64,000 nt of DNA from Actinomadura latina NBRC 106108 (GTDB lineage: Bacteria > Actinomycetota > Actinomycetes > Streptosporangiales > Streptosporangiaceae): assembly GCF_001552195.1 (NCBI RefSeq), contig NZ_BCQS01000005.1, positions 1 through 64,000 on the forward strand, in the 5' to 3' direction. The position numbers were made by a program, and so were the translations under genes. Below, piece after piece: positions 8,460 through 16,730 of the stretch. The notes beneath the pieces were generated by a model that was not told the origin of the DNA, did not search any database, and worked only from the letters and a program-made list of their open reading frames with translations. Numbering within the stretch: the first letter of the stretch is position 1; each line of letters opens with the position of its first letter.

Positions 8460-8789
8460 ATGGCACAGAAGGTCGAAGTCCTTCTCGTGGACGACATCGA
8501 CGGTGGAGAGGCTGACGAGACCGTCAGCTTTTCCCTCGATGGCACCACTTACGAGATCGACCTGAGCAAGAAGAACGCCGCCAAGCTGCGCAACGGCCTG
8601 GAGCCGTTCGTGGCGAGCGCCCGCAAGGCGCGCAAGACCCCGGGCCGCGCCGGCCGCGGGTCGCGCACCGCGGGCAGCCGCGAGCGCTCCGCCGAGATTC
8701 GCGAGTGGGCGAAGAACCGGGGCATCAAGGTCAATGAGCGGGGCCGTATCCCCGCCAATGTGATCGAGCAGTACGAGGCCGCGCACTAG
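8460..8789 (+). CDS. lsr2: Lsr2 nucleoid-associated protein
   Basis: This 109-residue protein matches canonical Lsr2: KVEVLLVDDIDGGEADETV at the N-terminus for dimer/oligomer formation and EIREWAKNRGIKVNERGRIPANVIEQY at the C-terminus, with the RGR tripeptide that reads the minor groove of AT-rich DNA. The linker is unusually basic. It probably silences horizontally acquired or AT-rich loci. GAGGGAG precedes the ATG. It follows the divergent paralogue by 17 nt and is closed by a strong terminator at 8827. Confidence 0.95.
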   Translation: MAQKVEVLLVDDIDGGEADETVSFSLDGTTYEIDLSKKNAAKLRNGLEPFVASARKARKTPGRAGRGSRTAGSRERSAEIREWAKNRGIKVNERGRIPANVIEQYEAAH

Positions 8790-8826
8790 CGGCCCCGCGG
8801 CCGGCGGCGTTCCGGCACGGCACCGA

Positions 8827-8859
8827 GGGGCCGGGGTGGAATTCTCACACCCCGGCCCC
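8827..8859 (+). terminator. strong hairpin terminator of the lsr2 pair
   Basis: A perfect 12-bp stem (ggggccggggtg / caccccggcccc) encloses a 9-nt loop, 38 nt after the second lsr2 stop. It ends with only a short T pair, as is common for actinobacterial terminators. Confidence 0.85.
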
Positions 8860-8952
8860 TTGCGTGCGCACTGGGCAAATCGCTTTAGTCGATATTGCCC
8901 GGAATGGTGTAAGACACGTAATAGGCGGGCTACGGCGGAGGGGGCGGACCGG

Positions 8953-10875
8953 TTGGCACCTGTGAGGCGACGGGACCGGGTCCGGTACTGGTTCGACCGG
9001 ACGATGTCGAAAGGGACGCCCGCGCTCATCGGCTGGCTCGGGCTCGCCTCGGTGGCGCTGGTGCTCGTGGTGGCGTCCGCGGCGGTCGTCCTCGCGCCGC
9101 GCGACAGCGAGGAGAACGGGCACTGGCCCGGCATGGTGTGGCGCAGCCTGCTGCGCACCCTGGACCCCGGGACGATGGGCGACGACACCGGGACGGGACC
9201 GTTCCTGGCGCTGATGCTGCTGTCCACCATCGGCGGCATCTTCATCGTCAGCGCGCTGATCGGCGTGCTCACCACCGGACTGGAAGCGAAGATCAGCGAG
9301 CTGCGCAAGGGCCGGTCGCGGATCGTCGAGCAGGGCCACACGGTGCTGCTCGGCTGGTCGGAGCAGGTCTTCACCGTGGTCGCCGAGCTGGTGGAGGCCA
9401 ACCAGAGCAAGCGCAGGTCGTGCGTGGCGATCCTCGCGAACCGCGACAAGGTCGAGATGGAGGAGGCGATCCGCGCCCGGGTCGGCGACCTCGGCCGCAC
9501 CCGGATCGTGTGCCGCACCGGCGACCCGCTGAAGGTCGCCGACGTGGAGCTGGTCAGCCCCGGCACCGCGCGGTCCATCCTCATCGTCACGCCGGAGCTG
9601 GCGGACGCCGACACCCGCGTCATCAAGGTGCTGCTGTCGCTCGGCGCCCGGACGTGGGGACGGCACCGCCCGCACGTCGTCGCCGCCGTGCACGACTCGG
9701 CGAACCTGCCCGCCGCGCGGCTCGCCGGCGGCGACCGCGCGCACATCATCGACGCCGACGACGTCACGATCCGGCTGATCGTGCAGTCGCACCGCCAGTC
9801 CGGCCTGTCGCAGGTCTGCACCGAGCTGCTCGACTTCGCCGGGCACGAGTTCTACATGCGGCCCGAGCCGTCCCTCACGGGCGTGCCGTTCGGGGAGGCG
9901 CTGGCGGCCTACGACCTCGGCGTCCCGTCCGGGCTGCGGCGCGGGGACGGCACCGTGCTGCTCAACCCCCCGATGGACACCGTGATCAGCGCCGACGACG
10001 AGGTCATCATCCTGGCCGAGGACGACCTGCTGATCAGTCTCGCCGGCGGTTCCGGCCCGGCCGTCCGGGAGGCCGCGATCGGCACCGCCACCGTCCGGGA
10101 GCCGGTGCCCGAGCGGACCCTGATGCTCGGCTGGAACCACCGCGCTCCGAAGATCATCGAGCTGCTGGACGAGTTCCTCGCGCCCGCGTCCGAGCTCGTC
10201 GTGGCCGCGCCGCGCGAGGACCCGACCGGGGAGCTGGCCGCGCCCGCCAACCTCAAGATCGACTTCATCCGGGCGGAGCCGACCGAGCGGCCGTCCCTGG
10301 AGTCCCTGGACGTCGGCTCCTATCAGAAGGTCATCGTGCTGTCGGACGCCGGCCACGAGCCCGACCACGCCGACGCCCGCACCCTGGTCACGCTGCTGCA
10401 CCTGCGCGACATGGAGGACGCGCTGGGCCCTCCGCCCCCTCCCGGAGGGACGCCGCCGCACGCCCCCCGGAACGACCCGTTCGCGATCGTCAGCGAGATC
10501 AACGACGACGCCAACCGGGAGATCGCGCAGGTCACCAAGGCCGACGACTTCGTGGTCAGCGAGAAGCTGATCAGCCTGATGCTGACCCAGCTGAGCGAGA
10601 ACCGGCACCTGTACGACGTGTTCGTGGACCTGCTCGACCCGGCCGGGTCGGAGATCTACCTCAAGCCCGCCTGCGACTACCTGGTCCCGGCCGTGGAGGC
10701 GAACTTCGCGACGCTGATCGAGTCGGCGCGGCGGCGCGGCGAGGTCGCGCTCGGCTACCGGCTGACCGCGCGGTTCCACGAGCCGCCCGGCTACGGCGTG
10801 GTGCTCAACCCGGACAAGGCGGCGCCGCTGACGCTGTCGGCCGACGACCGCGTCATCGTGCTCGCCGAGAACTGA
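8953..10875 (+). CDS. CASTOR/POLLUX-related ion channel with RCK-type domains
   Basis: The protein (about 640 residues) begins with a basic segment RRRDRVRYWFDRTMSKG, then one hydrophobic helix (ALIGWLGLASVALVLVVASAAVVLAP), a pore-loop-like stretch, and a second helix (LALMLLSTIGGIFIVSALIGVL). The rest is cytoplasmic and has RCK-like nucleotide-binding folds starting at GHTVLLGWSEQVFTVVAELVEAN and ERTLMLGWNHRAPKIIELLDEF. This is the layout of CASTOR/POLLUX channels, which in plants conduct Ca2+ or K+; bacterial function is poorly known. TTG at 8953 is chosen for its GGAGGGGG 8 nt upstream; GTG at 8962 is the alternative. The 3' end overlaps the convergent gene by 23 nt. Confidence 0.8.
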   Translation: MAPVRRRDRVRYWFDRTMSKGTPALIGWLGLASVALVLVVASAAVVLAPRDSEENGHWPGMVWRSLLRTLDPGTMGDDTGTGPFLALMLLSTIGGIFIVSALIGVLTTGLEAKISELRKGRSRIVEQGHTVLLGWSEQVFTVVAELVEANQSKRRSCVAILANRDKVEMEEAIRARVGDLGRTRIVCRTGDPLKVADVELVSPGTARSILIVTPELADADTRVIKVLLSLGARTWGRHRPHVVAAVHDSANLPAARLAGGDRAHIIDADDVTIRLIVQSHRQSGLSQVCTELLDFAGHEFYMRPEPSLTGVPFGEALAAYDLGVPSGLRRGDGTVLLNPPMDTVISADDEVIILAEDDLLISLAGGSGPAVREAAIGTATVREPVPERTLMLGWNHRAPKIIELLDEFLAPASELVVAAPREDPTGELAAPANLKIDFIRAEPTERPSLESLDVGSYQKVIVLSDAGHEPDHADARTLVTLLHLRDMEDALGPPPPPGGTPPHAPRNDPFAIVSEINDDANREIAQVTKADDFVVSEKLISLMLTQLSENRHLYDVFVDLLDPAGSEIYLKPACDYLVPAVEANFATLIESARRRGEVALGYRLTARFHEPPGYGVVLNPDKAAPLTLSADDRVIVLAEN

Positions 10876-11899
10876 CCCCCGGCCCGCCGGCCGGGCCCCC
10901 GCCGGGCGGGGTGAGGTCGCGGCCCGCGCGCACCGCGCTCGTGACCCGTGCGCGCAGCGCCAGCTCGGCCCGGTGGGCGTCCTCGGCCATGCCGCGGATC
11001 TCCGCGCCCGCCAGCTCGTCCCCGACGGTGCTCGCCAGCAGATCGCGGTACCGGGCGTTCTGCTCGGGGAGCCCCTGCAGCACCCGCGACTCGTGGTAGG
11101 CGTCGTCGGCCTCGCCGGCCCGGCGCGCGTACGCCTCCAGCGCCTCGATCCGCCCGGTGACCGAGCGGACCGACAGCTCCAGGGCGCGGTCCTGCGGGTC
11201 CAGCAGCGCCCGGACCCGCGCCGAGAGCCGCTCGGGCTGCTGGGCGAGGCGTTCCCGGCGCAGCCGGGTGTGCTCGGCGAGGGCGCCCGCGACGGCCCAT
11301 TCCTGCCGCGGCAGGACGACCGTGTTGTTGATGTCGTCCAGCAGCCCGGCGCCGTGCGCCCGCGACCGCAGGACCGCGTCGATGGCGCCCTGGGCGCGGA
11401 CGAGCAGCCCCGCCGCGGGCCCGTCGAAGTCGGCGGGCAGCAGGTAGGAGCCGTGGTGCTCGCGCGCGGCGCGGGCGGCGGCAGGCTCCCGCACGTGCCG
11501 CAGCGCGCCGATCACCCAGCCGGCGAAGCTCACCGCCGCGAGGACCGCGACGGCCGGCAGCTGGCCGAGCAGCAGCAGGAGGACCTGCAGGGCCGGGGTG
11601 AGCATCATCGCAAGGACGGGCAGCCGCCCCCAGCGCACCGCGCCGCCCAGCAGCTCGTCGTCGTCCAGCGAGGCGATGAAGCACATCCGCAGCCAGCCGC
11701 CGGGCAGGACGCCGTAGAAGACGGCGAACGCGGGGATCCACACCAGCCGCGCCAGGACCGTGGCCGCGCGCAGCCGCGGTGGCGGCGGCGCCGGCAGGCA
11801 CGCCGCGACCAGCCGTTCCGGCGCCGCGGCGAGCAGCGCGCGGTCGTCGCCGCCGATGGCGGGATCGAACACCGGACGGGGACGGTTCTCGACGTTCAT
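10853..11899 (-). CDS. hypothetical membrane protein with cytoplasmic helical domain
   Basis: I do not recognise this 348-residue protein. Residues about 45-135 contain three hydrophobic segments (WIPAFAVFYGVL, LPVLAMMLTPALQVLLLLLGQ, AVAVLAAVSFAGWVIGALRHV). The remainder is rich in Ala, Arg, Glu and Leu, is predicted to be helical, and includes a long amphipathic stretch around LSVRSVTGRIEALEAYARRA. The ATG at 11899 is the longest start. The stop lies inside the 3' end of the convergent channel gene. There is no operon partner: the next gene upstream runs the other way. Confidence 0.7.
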   Translation of the reverse strand: MNVENRPRPVFDPAIGGDDRALLAAAPERLVAACLPAPPPPRLRAATVLARLVWIPAFAVFYGVLPGGWLRMCFIASLDDDELLGGAVRWGRLPVLAMMLTPALQVLLLLLGQLPAVAVLAAVSFAGWVIGALRHVREPAAARAAREHHGSYLLPADFDGPAAGLLVRAQGAIDAVLRSRAHGAGLLDDINNTVVLPRQEWAVAGALAEHTRLRRERLAQQPERLSARVRALLDPQDRALELSVRSVTGRIEALEAYARRAGEADDAYHESRVLQGLPEQNARYRDLLASTVGDELAGAEIRGMAEDAHRAELALRARVTSAVRAGRDLTPPGGGPAGGPGVSSRRAR

Positions 11900-12066
11900 G
11901 GCGACTCCCGTACTCCCGGCGTCATGGCCGTGCTGGGGTTCATTCCACCCAGAGCGGTCGATAACCGTCCCCGAATCGGGAGAGACACCGTCCCGCCGGG
12001 GTAGGAGGATCTTGAGCGGAGGGCAGGCGGAGGCGCCGGCGGGAGGCGCGGGCGGAGGGAGGCCGG

Positions 12067-13401
12067 GTGAACGGCGCGCTCGGGCTGCTGGCCGTCCTGC
12101 TGCTGACGGCCGCGACCGGCTACTTCGTGGCGCAGGAGTTCGCGTTCGTCACCGCGGACCGGCCGGCCCTCGACCAGCGGGCGGCCGAGGGCGACCGGGC
12201 GGCGGCGCGGGCCGTGCGGGTGATGGGCCGGCTGTCGTTCATGCTCTCCGGCGCGCAGCTCGGCATCACGGTGACCGCGCTGGTCGTCGGGTTCATCGCC
12301 AAGCCTGCGCTCGCCGACCTGATGGACCCGCTGCTGCGCGCGGGCGGGGTCCCGGACGCGGCGGCCGGCGGCGTGGCGGTCGCGGCCGGGTTCGCCATCG
12401 CCACCGTGATCCAGATGGTGCTGGGCGAGCTGTTCCCCAAGAACCTGGCGCTGGCGAGGGCGGAATCGCTGGCCCGCGCGCTCGCCGCGTCCACCCTCGT
12501 GTACCTGATGGTCGCGGGGCCGCTGATCAGGCTGTTCGACGCGTCCGCGAACCGGCTCGTGCGCACGTTCGGCATCGAGCCGGTGGAGGAGCTGCACCAC
12601 GGCGCGACGCTGGAGGAGCTCGGGCACATCATCGGCGAGTCCGGCGAGCAGCTGCCCGAGGGGCATGTCGACCTGCTGGAGCGCGCCCTCGCCTTCTCCG
12701 AGCGCGACGCCGAGGAGGTGATGGTGCCGCGGGTGGACGTGGTGACCGTCCCGGCGTCGGCGCACGCGGCCGAGCTGAGCGACATCATCTCCGCGAGCGG
12801 GCACACCCGCTACCCCGTGCTCGGCGCGGGCGTCGACGACGTCGTCGGCGTCGTCGGGCTGGAGGAGCTGATCACGCTCGGCCCGGCGGAGGCCGAGCGC
12901 ACCGCGGTCGGGGCGATCGCCCGGCCGCCGCTGCTGGTGCCGGCCTCGCTGCCGCTGCCGGACGTGGTGCTGCGGCTGCAGGGCGCGGCCGAGCCGATGG
13001 CCTGCGTGGTGGACGAGTACGGCGGCTTCGCCGGCATCGTGACCTGGGAGGACGTCGCCGAGGAGCTGGTCGGGGAGATCGCCGACGAGAACGAGCCCGG
13101 CGAGGAGCTCGCGATCAGGTCCGGCGAGTGGTGGACGACCGACGCCGGGCTGCGGATGGACGAGGTCGCCCACGAGACCGGCATCGCGCTGCCGGAGGGC
13201 GACTACGAGACCGTGGCGGGGCTGCTGCTGAAGCTGCTCGGCCGGGTCGCGCGGCCCGGCGACGTGGTCAGCGTGGACATCCCGCCGGACCGGCTGGACG
13301 AGCCGCCCCGCACGGCCGTCGTGGAGGTCCTGACGATCCACCGGCACGTGCCGGAGCTGATCCGTGTCCGCACCGTCGAGACCACCCGGGGGGACCGGTG
13401 A
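12067..13401 (+). CDS. CNNM/CorC (hemolysin-family) transporter with CBS and CorC_HlyC domains
   Basis: This 444-residue protein has the full CNNM plan: an N-terminal DUF21 transmembrane domain with four helices (start LLAVLLLTAATGYFVAQEFAFV, signature LSGAQLGITVTALVVGF and VLGELFPKNLAL), a paired CBS domain (about 210-340) with VMVPRVDVVTVPAS and VVDEYGGFAGIVTWEDVAEELVGEI, and the C-terminal CorC_HlyC domain. Such proteins take part in Mg2+/Co2+ efflux or transport regulation. The GTG start overlaps no gene. Its last four bases (GTGA) are shared with the start of a shorter paralogue. Confidence 0.9.
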   Translation: MNGALGLLAVLLLTAATGYFVAQEFAFVTADRPALDQRAAEGDRAAARAVRVMGRLSFMLSGAQLGITVTALVVGFIAKPALADLMDPLLRAGGVPDAAAGGVAVAAGFAIATVIQMVLGELFPKNLALARAESLARALAASTLVYLMVAGPLIRLFDASANRLVRTFGIEPVEELHHGATLEELGHIIGESGEQLPEGHVDLLERALAFSERDAEEVMVPRVDVVTVPASAHAAELSDIISASGHTRYPVLGAGVDDVVGVVGLEELITLGPAEAERTAVGAIARPPLLVPASLPLPDVVLRLQGAAEPMACVVDEYGGFAGIVTWEDVAEELVGEIADENEPGEELAIRSGEWWTTDAGLRMDEVAHETGIALPEGDYETVAGLLLKLLGRVARPGDVVSVDIPPDRLDEPPRTAVVEVLTIHRHVPELIRVRTVETTRGDR

Positions 13402-14417
13402 ACCTCGCCCTCGGCGTGCCCGTCACGCTGGCGCTGCTGGCCGGCAACGGGTTCTTCGTCGCCACCGAGTTCGCGCTGGTGGCGGCGCGGCGGCCGCGGC
13501 TGGAGCGCGCCGCGGCGCGCGGCGGGCGGGCCGCGGGCGCCGCCGTCGCCGGGATCGACGAGCTGTCGCTGACGCTCGCGGGCGCGCAGCTCGGCATCAC
13601 GATGTGCTCCCTCGGCCTCGGCCTGGTGTCGGAGCCGGTGTTCGCGGGGGCGCTCAGCCCGCTGTTCCACTCCGCCGGGCTGCCCGGCGGGGCCGCGCAC
13701 GCGGTCGCGTTCGTGCTGGCCCTGGCGCTGGTGACGTTCCTGCACATGGTCGTCGGCGAGATGGCGCCGAAGTCGTGGGCGATCGCCGACCCGGAGCGCT
13801 CCGCGACCGTGCTCGGGCTGCCGTTCCGCGCGTTCACGACCGTCGCCCGCCCGGTCCTGGCGGCGCTGAACGGCACGACGAACCTGCTGCTGCGCGCGGT
13901 GGGCGTCCGGCCCGCCGACTCCCGGGCGGTGGCGCGCACCCCGGAGCAGCTGCGCAGCATCGCGGAGGACTCGCGGCGGCTCGGGCTGATCGACGAGAAC
14001 GAGCTGACGCTGCTCACCACCGCGCTGGACGCGCCGCGCGCCCCGCTGGCCGGCCTGGTCGTCCCGGTCTCCGGCATCGTGTCGGTGCCGCCGGAGGCGT
14101 CCCCGCAGGAGGTCGTCGACGCGGCCGCCCGCACCGGCCACACGCGGATCATGCTGCGCGGGTCCGGCCGGCCGGGCGCCGCCCGCATGGTGCACGTCCG
14201 CGACGCCTACCTGGCCCGCGCGCGGGGCGCCGCGACGCCGGCCGGGGAGCTGGCGCATCCCGTCCCGGCGATGCCGGTCGGGACCCCGGTGGGCGAGGCC
14301 GTCGCCATCCTGAAGTCCCACCACAGCCATCTGGGCCTGGCCATCGGCCCGGAGGGCGGCATCGCCGGCCTGGTCAGCCTGGACGACCTGCTCACCACCC
14401 TGCTGGCCGTCCGCTGA
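13398..14417 (+). CDS. CNNM-type transporter paralogue lacking the CorC_HlyC domain
   Basis: The 339-residue protein repeats the DUF21 membrane domain (LTLAGAQLGITMCSLGLGL, HMVVGEMAPKSWAIADP) and a CBS pair (VVPVSGIVSVPPEAS ... LAIGPEGGIAGLVSLDDLLTTLL), then stops; the CorC_HlyC domain of its neighbour is absent. It overlaps the upstream gene by 4 nt and is almost certainly co-translated. DUF21 domains dimerise, so a heterodimeric transporter is plausible. The pattern of a full-length followed by a short paralogue is common in actinobacteria. Confidence 0.9.
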   Translation: MNLALGVPVTLALLAGNGFFVATEFALVAARRPRLERAAARGGRAAGAAVAGIDELSLTLAGAQLGITMCSLGLGLVSEPVFAGALSPLFHSAGLPGGAAHAVAFVLALALVTFLHMVVGEMAPKSWAIADPERSATVLGLPFRAFTTVARPVLAALNGTTNLLLRAVGVRPADSRAVARTPEQLRSIAEDSRRLGLIDENELTLLTTALDAPRAPLAGLVVPVSGIVSVPPEASPQEVVDAAARTGHTRIMLRGSGRPGAARMVHVRDAYLARARGAATPAGELAHPVPAMPVGTPVGEAVAILKSHHSHLGLAIGPEGGIAGLVSLDDLLTTLLAVR

Positions 14418-14427
14418 GGCGCAGCGC

Positions 14428-14470
14428 GTCAACGTTGGTTGACATCGCGTCTGTGTCAACCTACATTGAC
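14428..14470 (+). promoter_or_regulatory. promoter with two identical-spacing 16-bp palindromic operators, leaderless start
   Basis: TTGACA (14439-14444) and TACATT (14462-14467) are separated by exactly 17 nt, a consensus housekeeping promoter. Two 16-bp palindromes of form GTCAACnTnnnTTGAC lie at 14428-14443 and 14455-14470: the first includes most of the -35 element and the second includes the -10. The ATG at 14474 lies 7 nt after the -10, so transcription would start at or next to the start codon and there is no room for a ribosome-binding site. This points to a leaderless, autoregulated transcript. Confidence 0.75.
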
Positions 14471-14473
14471 GTC

Positions 14474-14707
14474 ATGAGCGATGGAGTGAAGCTCGCCGAG
14501 GAGGCGAGCAGCCGGGACCCGGCGGTGGGCCTGCGGGCCGTGCGGGCGCTGCGCGAGCTGGCCGAGCGGCTGGAGGCGCTGCAGGTGGCCAGCGCCCGCG
14601 ACCAGGGCTGGTCCTGGCAGGAGATCGCGGTCTGCCTCGGCGTGAGCCGGCAGGCCGTCCACAAGAAGCACGGCGGCGGGCGCCGCCTTCTCAAGAAGGA
14701 GCAGTGA
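14474..14707 (+). CDS. small helix-turn-helix regulator
   Basis: The 77-residue protein is almost entirely one DNA-binding unit: a helical N-terminus (GLRAVRALRELAERLEALQV) and a helix-turn-helix WSWQEIAVCLGVSRQAVHKKHGG at the C-terminus. It resembles small HTH proteins that are encoded next to ClpN-domain proteins in actinobacteria. Its most likely target is its own promoter, which carries two palindromes over the -35 and -10 elements. It has no Shine-Dalgarno sequence and appears leaderless. The ClpN gene follows after 4 nt. Confidence 0.85.
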   Translation: MSDGVKLAEEASSRDPAVGLRAVRALRELAERLEALQVASARDQGWSWQEIAVCLGVSRQAVHKKHGGGRRLLKKEQ

Positions 14708-14711
14708 GGGG

Positions 14712-15260
14712 ATGTTCGAGCGTTTCACCGACAGCGCACGGCGGGCGGTCACCGGCGCCCAGGCGGAGGCGCGGGCGCTGCACCACCACCACATCGGCAC
14801 CGAACACCTTCTGCTCGCCCTCCTGGACGGCGGCGACGCCACGGCGCGGATGCTCGCCGGCCACGGGCTGGAAGCGTCCGCCGTCCGGGCGCTCATCGTC
14901 CGGAAGAGCCGGGATCCGCTCGACCCCGAGGCGCTGAGCATGCTCGGCATCGACCTGGAGGCCGTCCGGGAGGCCACCGAGCAGGTCTTCGGCGAGGGTG
15001 CCCTCGACGCTCCCGCCGCCCGGTGCCGGCGCCCGCCGAAGGGACACATCCCCTTCACGCCAAGGGCGAAGAAGTCACTGGAGCTGAGCCTGCGGCACGC
15101 GCTCCGGCTCAAGCACAAGCACATCGGAAGCGGTCACATCCTGCTCGGCGTCCTGCACGACAAGGAGTCCATGGCCGTGCGGCTGGTGATCGAGGCGGGG
15201 GTGGACGCCGGCGCACTGCGCGACCACATCGACCGGCTGCTCACCGCCGAGGCGGCCTGA
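14712..15260 (+). CDS. stand-alone Clp N-domain protein
   Basis: This 182-residue protein contains two copies of the ClpA/ClpC N-terminal repeat: FTDSARRAVTGAQAEARAL...HIGTEHLLLALL (residues 4-38) and FTPRAKKSLELSLRHALRL...HIGSGHILLGVL (about 108-147). It lacks any ATPase domain. Such proteins can act as adaptors or decoys that bind substrates or adaptors of ClpC, or protect proteins under stress. It is co-transcribed with the HTH regulator, so the pair looks like a self-controlled proteostasis module. It ends exactly where the convergent gene ends: the two stop codons abut at 15260/15261. Confidence 0.85.
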   Translation: MFERFTDSARRAVTGAQAEARALHHHHIGTEHLLLALLDGGDATARMLAGHGLEASAVRALIVRKSRDPLDPEALSMLGIDLEAVREATEQVFGEGALDAPAARCRRPPKGHIPFTPRAKKSLELSLRHALRLKHKHIGSGHILLGVLHDKESMAVRLVIEAGVDAGALRDHIDRLLTAEAA

Positions 15261-15818
15261 TCAGCGCCCGAACTGGTCGGTGAGGACGGCGACGCAGGCA
15301 CGCCTGCGGAGCGGATCGTCCGGGAAGCGCCGCCCGCACTCCGCCGTGATCCACGACGGGGGCGCGGGGCGTCCGGTACGCGTCTTCTGCTGTGCGGGCG
15401 GGCGGGGACGCGGCCTGCGCGGTGCGGCGGGGCGGTGATGCGCGGGCTCCGGGACGGAATGCCCGCTGCGGGGAGCGCGCTTCCGCGGATGCGCGGCGGA
15501 CGCCCTGTCCCCCGGCTCGGGCCGCGGTGGCGGTGGCGCGGACGTCTCCGCGGACGGTGACGGGGTGGCGGCATCCGGCGTCACCGTGCGAACGGGGGCC
15601 GGGCGCGTCGTCCCGTAGCCGATGGCGAGGACGAGACCGGCGCCGAGGACGAGCGCCAGCGCGGGCAGGAGCGGCGACCGGAGCGCGCGGGGCCCGGCGG
15701 GCGGGCTCGGCTCGGCACGGGTGAATCCGGCGGGCGGGAGGCTGGAGGAGAGGCGCACCCTCCGATGCTCACGCTGAGCGTCCGCCCGGACACGGAGAAT
15801 CGCCGCGACCGTTGTCAC
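15261..15818 (-). CDS. hypothetical single-pass membrane protein with proline-rich exterior
   Basis: I do not recognise this 185-residue protein. A basic N-terminus (about 1-48) is followed by one hydrophobic helix (LLPALALVLGAGLVLAIGYGTT, about 50-71), a Pro/Ala/Ser/Arg-rich stretch of ~80 residues that looks like a disordered extracellular or wall-spanning region, and a short C-terminal segment with two cysteines (ITAECGRRFPDD...RRACVAVLTDQF), possibly a disulphide. GTG at 15818 is the longest start; a GTG near 15760 would shorten the N-terminus. The gene lies just after a 19-bp tandem repeat. Confidence 0.6.
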   Translation of the reverse strand: MTTVAAILRVRADAQREHRRVRLSSSLPPAGFTRAEPSPPAGPRALRSPLLPALALVLGAGLVLAIGYGTTRPAPVRTVTPDAATPSPSAETSAPPPPRPEPGDRASAAHPRKRAPRSGHSVPEPAHHRPAAPRRPRPRPPAQQKTRTGRPAPPSWITAECGRRFPDDPLRRRACVAVLTDQFGR

Positions 15819-15850
15819 CTTGATACACGGGTGTCACCTTGATACACGGG
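15813..15850. repeat. 19-bp tandem direct repeat
   Basis: The unit tgtcaccttgatacacggg occurs twice head to tail (15813-15831 and 15832-15850), followed by a tcacc remnant. It lies between the LLM oxidoreductase stop and the start of the hypothetical membrane protein and overlaps the latter's start codon. On the minus strand each unit reads GTGTATCAAGGTGACA, with weak dyad symmetry. It may be a slipped duplication or a doubled binding site. Confidence 0.85.
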
Positions 15851-16693
15851 TCACCGCCCGGTGAGCAGTTCCACCACGGGCGCGAACTCCTCCACGAACG
15901 CCGACGCGACCGATACGTACGACACGCCCAGCTCGTCCCGCCGCCGGGCGAGCACGTCGGCCATCTCGCGGGGCGTCCCGGACAGTTTCGCGATCGCGTC
16001 GGAGTTCGCCATGGCGGCGGGGTCGACGCCCATCTGGCCCTGAAGCCATGCGGGCACCTCGTCGCCGACGACGTGCACCTGGGTGCACAGCTCCAGGTCG
16101 TCGAACCGCTCCCCCGCCGCCTTCCGGACGATGCCGACGTATCCGGCGAGTTCCGCTTCGCCGGTCAGCGGCGGGACGCCGAACGCGACCGTGCCGGCCC
16201 GCCGCGCGGCCAGCTCCAGCATCCGGGGCCGGGACGCGGCGACGAGCACCCGCGGCGGGCGTCCCGTCCCGGCGAACAGGCCCTCGGGCGGCCGCTCGAC
16301 CGCGTCGATCACCCGCCCCACCGCGTCGATCCGCTCGGCGGGCGTGCCGTAGCGGACGCCGAGGAGCGCAGCGTCGTCCTCGCCGCCCGGCCGGCCCGCG
16401 CCGATGCCGAGCTCGAAGCGGTCGCCGGTGGCGAAGGCCATCGAGGCCGCCTCCCAGGCGATCATGTGCGCGGACCGGGTCGCCGCGGACAGCACGAACG
16501 TGCCGACCCGCAGCGTCGTCGTCGCACCGGCCGCGGCGGCGAGGGCCGCCGCGGGCATGGCCGTGCCGGACGTGTCGGGGGTCAGCAAGGTCGCGTACCC
16601 GAGCTCCTCGGCGCGGCGCGCCTGCGCCGCCCACTGCGCGCCGTCGCGCGCCCACGCCGCCATCACTCCGAACCGGAACAGCCGATCCGCCAT
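15851..16693 (-). CDS. LLM-class F420-dependent oxidoreductase
   Basis: The 280-residue protein has the bacterial luciferase-like TIM barrel: FRFGVMAAWARDGAQWAAQARRAEELGYATLLTPD at the start, then LRVGTFVLSAATRSAHMIAWEAASMAFATGDRFELGIGAGRP, where the last motif binds the cofactor. Actinobacterial members mostly use coenzyme F420 rather than FMN; the substrate is unknown. The ATG at 16693 is 38 nt from a perfect TetR-type palindrome, so it is probably repressed by a TetR protein encoded elsewhere. No partner gene is adjacent on this strand apart from the nitrilase upstream, 99 nt away. Confidence 0.85.
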   Translation of the reverse strand: MADRLFRFGVMAAWARDGAQWAAQARRAEELGYATLLTPDTSGTAMPAAALAAAAGATTTLRVGTFVLSAATRSAHMIAWEAASMAFATGDRFELGIGAGRPGGEDDAALLGVRYGTPAERIDAVGRVIDAVERPPEGLFAGTGRPPRVLVAASRPRMLELAARRAGTVAFGVPPLTGEAELAGYVGIVRKAAGERFDDLELCTQVHVVGDEVPAWLQGQMGVDPAAMANSDAIAKLSGTPREMADVLARRRDELGVSYVSVASAFVEEFAPVVELLTGR

Positions 16694-16730
16694 CGTGCCT
16701 CCCGTGCCGCGGTCTCCTCGTCATCCCAGT

